From Bacteroidota bacterium (GTDB taxonomy: Bacteria > Bacteroidota > Bacteroidia > AKYH767-A > OLB10), in contig JADKDR010000019.1 of the NCBI GenBank assembly GCA_016714535.1, forward strand, positions 62,001 to 126,000: a stretch of DNA of 64,000 nt, in the 5' to 3' direction. The notes under the pieces were generated by a model. That model searched no databases, was not told the DNA's origin, and saw nothing but the letters and a program-made list of their open reading frames with translations. This document shows, piece after piece, positions 1 through 8,100 of this stretch. Position 1 is the stretch's first letter; each line of letters starts with the position of its first letter. The position numbers and the translations under genes are program-made.

Positions 1-2
1 AA

Positions 3-116
3 TGGTGCGAAGGACCTTTTGCAAAAATCATTCAGGAAAAAAACAAAGAACTCGATGAATTTATATTTGCTAGCCGTGTAATGAAGTCCTTCAGAAAAGA
101 ATTTAATATTACCTAA
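3..116 (+). CDS. C-terminal end of an unidentified protein (cut by window edge)
   Basis: An open frame runs from the left edge to a TAA stop and encodes 37 residues (it begins WCEGPFAKII and ends FRKEFNIT). The composition is protein-like, rich in K, E and hydrophobics, and the other two forward frames stop early. The gene points toward cysN and converges with it. I do not recognise the family, and too little remains to assign a function. It is not part of the leftward sulfate operon because it lies on the opposite strand. Confidence 0.5.
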   Translation, partial: WCEGPFAKIIQEKNKELDEFIFASRVMKSFRKEFNIT

Positions 117-152
117 TTGCCAACCCTGCAGGCAGTTCAAAATTTAGTAAAT

Positions 153-184
153 AAAAAATCCCTTACATTGCAAAATGCAAGGGA
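153..184 (-). terminator. Rho-independent terminator after cysN
   Basis: Read on the minus strand, a stem formed by TCCCTT/AAGGGA, with an inner CAT/ATG pairing separated by one mismatch, is followed by a run of six T. It lies about 30 bases beyond the cysN stop, as expected for the end of the cysCDN transcript. Confidence 0.65.
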
Positions 185-212
185 CGTATATCATCACCGT
201 AACAAGGAAAGA

Positions 213-1454
213 TTAAATAATCATTCCCGCAGCCACCGTGTTATTTGTTGCTTCGTCTATCAAGATGACGCTTCCTGTAAGGCGATTTTTGCGATAGCTA
301 TCGTAAAACAAAGGAAGTTGTGTGCGCAGATTGATGCGGCATATATCATTCATCCCTATACTCTTATCATCTTCGTTACGATTGTAGGTGTTTACATCAA
401 CACGATAACGCACTTCTTTTATTATGCATTTTGTTTCGCGTGAAGTATGTCTTACTGTGTACTTCCCATTCAGTTGCATCGGAGTTTCGCTAAACCAACA
501 CATCATCATTTCAATATCCTGGCCTGAATTAGGAATATTATTTTCACGTACGATCATATCCCCTCTGCTAATGTCTATATCATCCTCAAGTGTTATGCTT
601 ACTGATTGTGGGGCAAATCCTTCATCCAATGACTTATCAAACAGATCAATAGACTTGATTGTAGACTTGAAGCCGCTAGGTAGCACTGACACCTTATCAC
701 CCTTGCGAAATATTCCGCTGGCAATGCGGCCGGCATAGCCACGGTAATCATGCCACTTATCTTCGCGAGGTCGGATTACGTATTGTACCGGAAAACGACA
801 ATCTATATGATTAATATCGCTGCTGATATGGATATGCTCAAGTAAATACATAAGTGTTGGACCTTGGTACCATTTCATTTTTTCAGAGCGGTCAACCACA
901 TTATCTCCTTTCAATGCACTTATTGGAATAAAGTTAACATCCTTGACATCTAACTTCGATGCAAGTACTTTATAATCCTCTACAATTTTGTTGAATGCAT
1001 CCTCATTATAATCTACTAGGTCCATTTTATTAATACATACCACCAAGTGTGAAATATTTAATAAGGAAGCAATAAATGAGTGCCTGTTGGTTTGCTCAAT
1101 TATGCCATGACGGGCATCCACTAATATAAGCGCCAGGTTAGCAGTAGAAGCCCCTGTTACCATGTTTCGGGTGTATTGTATGTGCCCTGGGGTGTCGGCA
1201 ATTATAAACTTGCGTTTTGGCGTAGCGAAATATCGGTACGCTACATCAATCGTGATGCCTTGCTCTCGCTCTGCACGCAACCCATCAGTTAATAGCGACA
1301 AGTCAACATCAGCATGACCCCTGCGCTTACTGCTTTCTTCAAGTGCTTCTAGTTGATCTTCAAAAATAGATTTTGAATCGTATAGCAGGCGTCCTATCAA
1401 TGTGCTCTTTCCATCATCAACGCTTCCTGCTGTGGTAAATCGGAGTAGTTCCAT
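213..1454 (-). CDS. cysN: Sulfate adenylyltransferase subunit 1 (CysN GTPase)
   Basis: Regulatory GTPase subunit of ATP sulfurylase; with CysD it makes adenylyl sulfate (APS) from ATP and sulfate in the cytoplasm, driven by GTP hydrolysis. The 413 residues open with an EF-Tu-like GTPase domain: P-loop GSVDDGKST (10-18), DTPGH (87-91) and NKMD (142-145). Beta-barrel domains of the EF-Tu type follow. There is no C-terminal APS kinase fusion; cysC is a separate gene here. It is the last gene of the leftward operon cysC-cysD-cysN, 83 bases after cysD, and is followed by a terminator. No APS or PAPS reductase gene is in the window, so the product could feed either assimilation or sulfation of polysaccharides. 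Confidence 0.95.
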   Translation of the reverse strand: MELLRFTTAGSVDDGKSTLIGRLLYDSKSIFEDQLEALEESSKRRGHADVDLSLLTDGLRAEREQGITIDVAYRYFATPKRKFIIADTPGHIQYTRNMVTGASTANLALILVDARHGIIEQTNRHSFIASLLNISHLVVCINKMDLVDYNEDAFNKIVEDYKVLASKLDVKDVNFIPISALKGDNVVDRSEKMKWYQGPTLMYLLEHIHISSDINHIDCRFPVQYVIRPREDKWHDYRGYAGRIASGIFRKGDKVSVLPSGFKSTIKSIDLFDKSLDEGFAPQSVSITLEDDIDISRGDMIVRENNIPNSGQDIEMMMCWFSETPMQLNGKYTVRHTSRETKCIIKEVRYRVDVNTYNRNEDDKSIGMNDICRINLRTQLPLFYDSYRKNRLTGSVILIDEATNNTVAAGMII

Positions 1455-1537
1455 TTTAATCTTTTTTATTCTTTAGTATGAAATTTTAATTTATTAATCT
1501 TTAAACGTATAAGGTTATAGTAAACAATGACTGAGTT

Positions 1538-2443
1538 CTAAAAATAACCTGCCTTCTTACGGTCTTCCATTGCTGCTTCGGTACGTTTATCATCGGCACG
1601 TGTGCCGCGCTCTGTAGTTCTCGCTACGGTTACTTCAGCAATAATATCATCTATGGTGCTTGCACTAGAATAAACGGCACCTGTGCAAGTCATATCGCCT
1701 ACGGTACGGTAACGAACTATTCTCTTTTCTGGTTTTTCGCCTTCAATCTGCGGAATGAATGGTGCAGTAGAAAGTACCATTCCATCGCGCTCAAACACTT
1801 CGCGCTCATGCGAAAAATAGATACTTGGTATAGGAATATTTTCTTTTTTAATATACATCCAAACATCCATTTCGGTCCAATTACTTATAGGAAACACCCT
1901 AAAATGTTCACCTATTGAATGCTTACCATTTAATAACATCCAAAGTTCCGGGCGTTGATTTTTAGGATCCCATTGTCCGAACTCGTCACGATGCGAAAAA
2001 ATACGCTCCTTGGCACGCGCCTTCTCTTCATCTCTGCGGGCACCTCCCATCAAAGCATTGAACTTGTGCGCTGCAACGGTATCAAGCAAGGTAACCGTTT
2101 GCAACGCGTTACGCGATGCCCGAGGTCCTTTTTCTTCCTTTACTTTTCCTTGATTTATTGAATCCTGAACCAATCCAACAATGAGGTTGGCATTGATGAG
2201 CTTCATATACATGTCGCGATACTCAATGGCTTCAGGAAAATTGTGCCCCGTATCAACATGCACTAATGGAAAAGGAATAGGAGCCGGATAAAATGCTTTG
2301 CGCGCCATCCAACTCATTACAATTGAATCCTTACCACCTGAGAATAATAAGGCTGGTCGCTCAAACTGAGCGGCTGCCTCGCGAATGATGTAAATCGATT
2401 CCGATTCTAACTCATTCAATTGATCTAAATTATAATTGACCAT
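1538..2443 (-). CDS. cysD: Sulfate adenylyltransferase subunit 2 (CysD)
   Basis: Catalytic subunit of ATP sulfurylase, an N-type ATP pyrophosphatase that adenylates sulfate with help from CysN. The PP-loop SGGKDS is at residues 35-40, and the 301-residue length is normal for CysD. The C-terminal part carries the family's conserved stretch around YRTVGDMTCTGAV, and the protein ends KKAGYF as CysD proteins typically do. It lies between cysC (18 bases upstream) and cysN, so the three are almost certainly cotranscribed. Confidence 0.96.
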   Translation of the reverse strand: MVNYNLDQLNELESESIYIIREAAAQFERPALLFSGGKDSIVMSWMARKAFYPAPIPFPLVHVDTGHNFPEAIEYRDMYMKLINANLIVGLVQDSINQGKVKEEKGPRASRNALQTVTLLDTVAAHKFNALMGGARRDEEKARAKERIFSHRDEFGQWDPKNQRPELWMLLNGKHSIGEHFRVFPISNWTEMDVWMYIKKENIPIPSIYFSHEREVFERDGMVLSTAPFIPQIEGEKPEKRIVRYRTVGDMTCTGAVYSSASTIDDIIAEVTVARTTERGTRADDKRTEAAMEDRKKAGYF

Positions 2444-2461
2444 TTTTAAAAAAATATATTA

Positions 2462-3058
2462 TTAATTAATTATTGTCTTTATAGCGTCCATTAATTCATC
2501 AACACAAGAATCAATTGAACGATTGTGTGTTTTTATTTCTACCTCAGCATTTTCGGGAGCTTCATAAGGTGAACTTATTCCGGTAAAATCTTTTATCTCC
2601 CCTGCTCTAGCCTTTTTATATAATCCTTTTACATCGCGCTGCTCACATATTTCGATGGGAGTGTTCACAAAAATTTCGATAAAATCACCAGGTGGTAATA
2701 GCTCCCTCACCATTTGCCTGTCATCTTTAAATGGCGACACAAATGCGGTTAGCACAATCAGCCCGGCATCGGTAAAAAGTTTTGACACCTCTCCTATTCT
2801 TCTAATGTTCTCCTTTCTACCTTCATCACTAAAATCTAAATTCTTATTTAAGCCAAAACGAATGTTATCGCCATCTAACAAATAGGTCTTATAACCATTA
2901 GTATGCAAACGCGACTCCAGCGCATCGGCCAAAGAAGATTTGCCACTGCCGCTTAATCCTGTAAACCATAAAACACATGGCCTTTGCTTTAGTAACTGCA
3001 AGCGGTCGGCTTTCGTAATTTTATAATTATGCTGAACAATGTTGGTACTTTGCGCCAT
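2462..3058 (-). CDS. cysC: Adenylyl-sulfate kinase (CysC)
   Basis: Phosphorylates APS to PAPS, the activated sulfate used for sulfite production or by sulfotransferases. The Walker A motif GLSGSGKSS is at residues 34-42, followed by the family's LLDGDNIRFGLNKNL segment and a SPFKDDRQMVREL helix; 198 residues is the usual length. It is the first gene of the leftward operon, with a Bacteroidota-type -7 element about 70 bases upstream. Having cysC first, unfused to cysN, is a common arrangement. Confidence 0.95.
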   Translation of the reverse strand: MAQSTNIVQHNYKITKADRLQLLKQRPCVLWFTGLSGSGKSSLADALESRLHTNGYKTYLLDGDNIRFGLNKNLDFSDEGRKENIRRIGEVSKLFTDAGLIVLTAFVSPFKDDRQMVRELLPPGDFIEIFVNTPIEICEQRDVKGLYKKARAGEIKDFTGISSPYEAPENAEVEIKTHNRSIDSCVDELMDAIKTIIN

Positions 3059-3126
3059 ATGACTAATTAAAAGAAATGGTTGGTTAACGGCCTTAAATAG
3101 AGAGGCAATTATCCGAAAATTTTGCG

Positions 3127-3134
3127 CGAAGGTA
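3127..3134 (-). promoter_or_regulatory. Putative -7 element upstream of cysC
   Basis: On the minus strand this reads TACCTTCG, one base off the Bacteroidota -7 consensus TAnnTTTG, about 70 bases before the cysC start. No well-spaced -33 TTG is seen. The 305-base gap between cysC and fbaB (3059-3363) holds this element and the divergent fbaB one; I see nothing else in it. Confidence 0.4.
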
Positions 3135-3332
3135 AAATAAATTTATCAACACATTCTACCTAATCGATAGATTTAATAACAATTTGGGTGAAAACTACAA
3201 TGAGCTGCGAATCGATAAACTTTCGGAAGTGCAGGTATTCTTTTAATGCTATGTATACATCACCTCATTAATATAAAGCATGGCCAATATATACTAAACA
3301 ACTTAACGACACCATACACGTAAAACTTTTTC

Positions 3333-3340
3333 TATTTTCG
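3333..3340 (+). promoter_or_regulatory. Putative -7 element upstream of fbaB
   Basis: TATTTTCG matches TAnnTTTG with one change and lies 23 bases before the fbaB ATG. The same TATTTTCG octamer precedes the lipoprotein gene near 20.1 kb and the transposase gene near 63.8 kb. Confidence 0.45.
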
Positions 3341-3363
3341 CACCGCAAAAAAAACTGGAACAA

Positions 3364-4422
3364 ATGTCAATCACAAAAATTACCGAATTGTTGGGCAATC
3401 AAGCCGAAAACCTTTTATTGCATACGTGCAAAACTATAGACAAATCTAATATACATATAGCAGGCCCTGATTTTGTTGACCGCATGTTTATTCATAGTAA
3501 TCGCCATGCTAATGTGCTTCGCAATTTACAATCAATTTATGGTACAGGACGACTTGCTAATAGCGGTTACGTTAGCATATTGCCGGTAGATCAGGGGATA
3601 GAACACAGTGCTGGAGCCTCTTTTGCTCCAAATCCCATGTTTTTCGATCCTGAAAATATTGTAAAGCTCGCCTTAGAGGGTGGATGCAATGCAGTGGCTT
3701 CTACCTATGGTGTATTGGCTTCAGTATCTCGAAAATATGCACACAAAATTCCGTTTATAGTTAAAATCAATCATAACGAATTTCTTTCTTATCCAAATCG
3801 TTTCGACCAAATCATGTTTGGTACCGTTCGCGATGCTTACAATATGGGTGCAGCAGCTGTTGGTGCAACTATTTATTTTGGAAGTGACGAGTCGGCAAGG
3901 CAAATTGTTGAAGTAGCTGCAGCATTTGAAGAAGCTCATTCATTAGGGCTTGCAACTATATTATGGTGCTATACGCGAAACTCAGCTTTCAAGAAAGATG
4001 GTGTTGATTACCATACCTCTGCTGACTTGACTTCGCAAGCTAATCACTTGGGTGTTACTATCCAGGCTGATATTATTAAGCAAAAGCTACCTACTAACAA
4101 CGGAGGTTATAACGCCATTCAGTTTGGAAAAACACATAAGGACGTTTATGATAAACTTACAACAGACCATCCAATAGATTTGTGCCGCTATCAGGTTGCC
4201 AATTGTTATATGGGCCGTATCGGCTTAATTAATTCGGGGGGCGAAAGTAAAGGGGCCACTGATATGGCCGAAGCCGTAACTACCGCAGTTATTAATAAAA
4301 GAGCTGGTGGGCAAGGATTAATAAGCGGACGAAAAGCATTTCAAAAACCATTTTCAGAAGGGATTGCAATGCTAAATGCTATTCAAGATGTTTACCTTTG
4401 TAAAGAAGTTACAGTAGCTTAA
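3364..4422 (+). CDS. fbaB: Class I fructose-bisphosphate aldolase, DhnA/FbaB type
   Basis: Schiff-base aldolase that reversibly splits fructose 1,6-bisphosphate in glycolysis/gluconeogenesis. The 352 residues have the DhnA-family signature PVDQGIEHSAGASFAPNP near residue 77, and the segment ADIIKQKLPTNNGG, whose lysine (about K239) fits the Schiff-base lysine of archaeal-type class I aldolases. The late glycine-rich loop INSGGESKG fits the phosphate-binding site. It is transcribed alone, divergently from cysC. Family assignment is secure; the choice of catalytic lysine is by motif only. Confidence 0.93.
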   Translation: MSITKITELLGNQAENLLLHTCKTIDKSNIHIAGPDFVDRMFIHSNRHANVLRNLQSIYGTGRLANSGYVSILPVDQGIEHSAGASFAPNPMFFDPENIVKLALEGGCNAVASTYGVLASVSRKYAHKIPFIVKINHNEFLSYPNRFDQIMFGTVRDAYNMGAAAVGATIYFGSDESARQIVEVAAAFEEAHSLGLATILWCYTRNSAFKKDGVDYHTSADLTSQANHLGVTIQADIIKQKLPTNNGGYNAIQFGKTHKDVYDKLTTDHPIDLCRYQVANCYMGRIGLINSGGESKGATDMAEAVTTAVINKRAGGQGLISGRKAFQKPFSEGIAMLNAIQDVYLCKEVTVA

Positions 4423-4496
4423 CAAAAAATAACGTAGTTCACCATAAAGCCTGCTTCATGCAGTCTTCTTAATTTTTACCCGTTAAAATTAGACAA

Positions 4497-4862
4497 TTAA
4501 TATTGCCCTGTCATTAACATGACTATGGTACAAGCCTCCAGATATCCTATATTGTTTTGACTAAGCATATTTTGAAAAAAGGAATTCTCGGTGCCCGGAT
4601 TAAAAATTACTCTGCGTGGTTTTAATGAAATTATCTTGTCATAATAATTCTCTTGCAATTTTGCATTAATGTATAAGGTAACCGTGTCAACCGGATAGTC
4701 ATCTGGAATGTCGGTATTTATTTTGCAGTCAAATACTGTGCCCTCTCTAGCGCCTACGGCAATAACCTTATACTTAAACTTAGTAAGCAATTGCAATGCT
4801 TTATAACTATACCTTTCTGGGTTAGTGCTGGCGCCAATAATTAGCGTATAATCCTTTATCAA
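4497..4862 (-). CDS. CoA-binding (Rossmann) domain protein
   Basis: A 121-residue single-domain protein of the CoA_binding_2 type. The N-terminal IIGASTNPERYSYKA segment (GASTNP at residues 9-14) is the nucleotide/CoA-binding loop. Further on are the family's VDTVTLYIN strand and RRVIFNPGTEN loop. These small cytoplasmic proteins resemble the CoA-binding part of succinyl-CoA ligases, but their physiological role is not settled. It converges with fbaB and is separated from it by a weak hairpin. No operon partner is seen. Confidence 0.85.
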   Translation of the reverse strand: MIKDYTLIIGASTNPERYSYKALQLLTKFKYKVIAVGAREGTVFDCKINTDIPDDYPVDTVTLYINAKLQENYYDKIISLKPRRVIFNPGTENSFFQNMLSQNNIGYLEACTIVMLMTGQY

Positions 4863-5108
4863 AACAATATTATTTATAGAATAGAGATGGTAAATGTATA
4901 AAATAAAACTCTGTACCGCTTAACATTCGTTGACTAATATTAAACAAGATTGTTATGCAGTGAAAAATATTGGTACATTTTAGCGTGTTCTTATGATATC
5001 AACAGGTTGTTGATTTTTATTTTATTTTGAAAATATTTCTTTTTAACTAATAAATATTTTTACTTTGACACTCGTATTTCCTATAGATAAAAAAACAAAA
5101 TACAAATT

Positions 5109-8100
5109 ATGAAAAAAATTTTACTGGTGATCGCATTGATAACCATCTATGCAATGAAAACCCAAGCACAGGGCTGCGTGCTTACCGAAGATTTTGAAAT
5201 CAATGACAGTACCACAGTAATTAAGCCTACATGGGTCGACAATACTTTGTTATTTAATGGTGGAGCCCACAGTTTTCATGGCACTTATGTAGCTGCTGAC
5301 TCAGCAACCTTGTCGACTAACGCTGTTGACCTTTCAGGATTAACATTCGTAAAACTTCGTTTTTGGCACATTTGCAAAATTGAATTTTTTGATGATGCTA
5401 TTGTTGAAGTTTCGGCAGATAATGGACTAACATGGACGCGCTTAACTGTTGCCGAGTATCTTGGAAGTAGTGGAAATTTTGGTACTGGCAATAAATTTAC
5501 AGAGGCCAGTTATAGTACCTGGCTACCAGGTCAATCTACAACACCAGACAACACCTGGTGGAAATACGAAGAATTTGATATTAGTGCACTTGTTGGCAAT
5601 AGCTCGGCTGCATTAGTCCGTTTCAATGTAAAAGACAAAACTAATAACGGTATGAATGGTCGTTACGGTTGGGTGCTTGACGATATATGCATACAAGCCG
5701 CTCCTTGCGAATTAATTCCTCCGGTAATAGTGCCAATTACTATTTACCCTCCGGTAGTTTATAATGCTGGGCCATTTAATGTAACAGCAGATGTTACTGA
5801 CCAAAGCGGGATACTTGCTGTGAATTTAAATTATACTATTAATGGAGGTGCACCCACAACGGTTAGTATGATTAATCAAGGAGGAAATATTTATGGAGGT
5901 TCCATACCTGCAGTAAATATAGGCGATACTGTTTGTTATAGCATTGAAGCAATTGACTTTACAGTATGCGGTGGCAACTTTGCTTACTGGCCTGGACCAA
6001 CTATTACAGATTATACCTGCTTCCGCACCAAAGCGGGAATCATATTTCCTTATTGTGATAACTTTGATATTGATAGCCTTTGGACAGACAGCACCATTAC
6101 CGGCTCTAGCTGGGAATTAGGCACACCTGCATTTGGAGCAACAAATAGTTCTTACTCTGCACCCAATTCATGGGATATTGATCTTACAAATGCCTATACA
6201 ATTGGCACAGAAGCGTACCTTGTTAGTCCGGTATTTAATTTTGGTGGAGCATTCAATGCCGAATTAGACTTTTGGATTAATTACAATACGGAAAGTTTTG
6301 CTGATGGAACACGCATTCAATATTCAATTGATAACGGCACTACCTGGCAAGATTTTCAATTAAATGGCACCGAAGTCAATTGGTATGACAACTGGATGGG
6401 CTCTTGTAATTGTCCGGCATGGAATGGTAACAGTGGAGGCTGGAAACATGTGCAACGTGTGCTTACCGAATCCAATCTTCAGAATCAATTTAATCCGGTT
6501 CGCATTCGCTTTGTTTTTACCTCTGACCAGTTTCAATCATTTACCAGCGATGGGGTGAGCATCGACAATTTTTGCTTAAAGCTCCCACCTGATATAGACC
6601 TGGCAACTTTGCGTATAGAAAGCCCTCCCGGTGCAGTGCCTGCCGGTAATATTGTTCCAGTAGATGTTTGGATAGTAAACAAAGGCTTACAAGCAGTTAG
6701 CGCCTTTGATGTGTTCTATAGTGATGGTGGAGCTCCGGTTGGTCCATTTAATTATAGTGGTAGCCCTGTGCAACCCAACGACTCTGTTTTAGTTAACTGC
6801 GGTAATTATACTGTCAATTCTGGTACAGTTAATTTTTGTGCTTGGCCTACCATTGCAAATGACGGCAAATCATTTAACGACACCTTGTGTAAGGATGTAA
6901 CCGGAGTACCTACCGTGCTTCTTACCTACTGCGATAATTTTGATGGCAATAATTTTTGGACAGCTATTCCAAGTCCGAATGGTCCATCTGTGTGGGAATT
7001 GGGAACACCTAATTTTGGCTCTACCAATTCGGCTCATTCGCCTCCTAATGCCTGGGATGTTGATTTAAATTCGGGATATGGGTCTAATTCTGAAACATAT
7101 CTTGTAAGTCCATTCTTTGATATGACACTAGCAGTAAATGGTGAAATTGGTTTTTGGCACAATCGCAATTGTGAATCAAATTGGGATGGAACTCGTATAG
7201 ATTATACCACCGATGGCGGTACAACATGGCTTGTACTAGGAACTGTGGGTGATCCAAACGCGACAAACTGGTATACCATCAGTTCTTTAATTAGTAGCGG
7301 ATTACCCGGCTGGGATGGTAACTCAGGTGGATGGGTTTACAGTACCTACAACATGAATCAATTTAATGGTACACCAGCATTACAAATCAGATATTGCTTT
7401 ACATCTGATGGAGCGGTTAACCTAGATGGCTACTCTATTGATGATTTTTGTTTTAAGCAACCTTTACCAGATGATGTTGCCGTAATAAGAATTGACCAAC
7501 CTGGAACATTTGCTCCTATTGGCAATATTAGCCCGGTTGAAGTTATAATTAAGAATGTGGGTACCAACACCCAAACAAGTATAGATGTTGGTTACTCATA
7601 CAATGGAGTTACCAACCCCAATGTAACCTGGACAGGCACCTTAGCACCAAATCAAACTGCTTCGGTAACTTTGTTACCAAATTCAACGGTGGTTGTGGGC
7701 ACCAATCCATTATGTGCATATACTGCCCTTTCAATTGATATGGATAAAACCAACGATACCATTTGCAAACCAATTACCGGACTATCAACCTTTACTCCTA
7801 CTTACTGCGATAATTTTGATGGTGTAAGCGAATGGTTACCTATTACCCAATCAACTACGGCATGGGAATTAGGAAGTCCAAACTTTGGGCAAACAAACTC
7901 TGCACATTCGCCACCAAATGCATGGGATGTAAATCTTAACTCTAGCTATGGTCAGGGTGACACGGCATACTTATTATCACCGTTTTTTGATATGAGTACT
8001 TCGCAAAATGCAACGCTACAATTTTGGCAAAATCGCAACTCGCAGCAGTTTTCGGATGGTACTCGTATCGATTACACTATTAATGGAGGTGCTACATGGA

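Noticed and set aside
117..443. Forward frame opposite cysN
   Set aside because: It is antisense to a strongly conserved gene and crosses its terminator.
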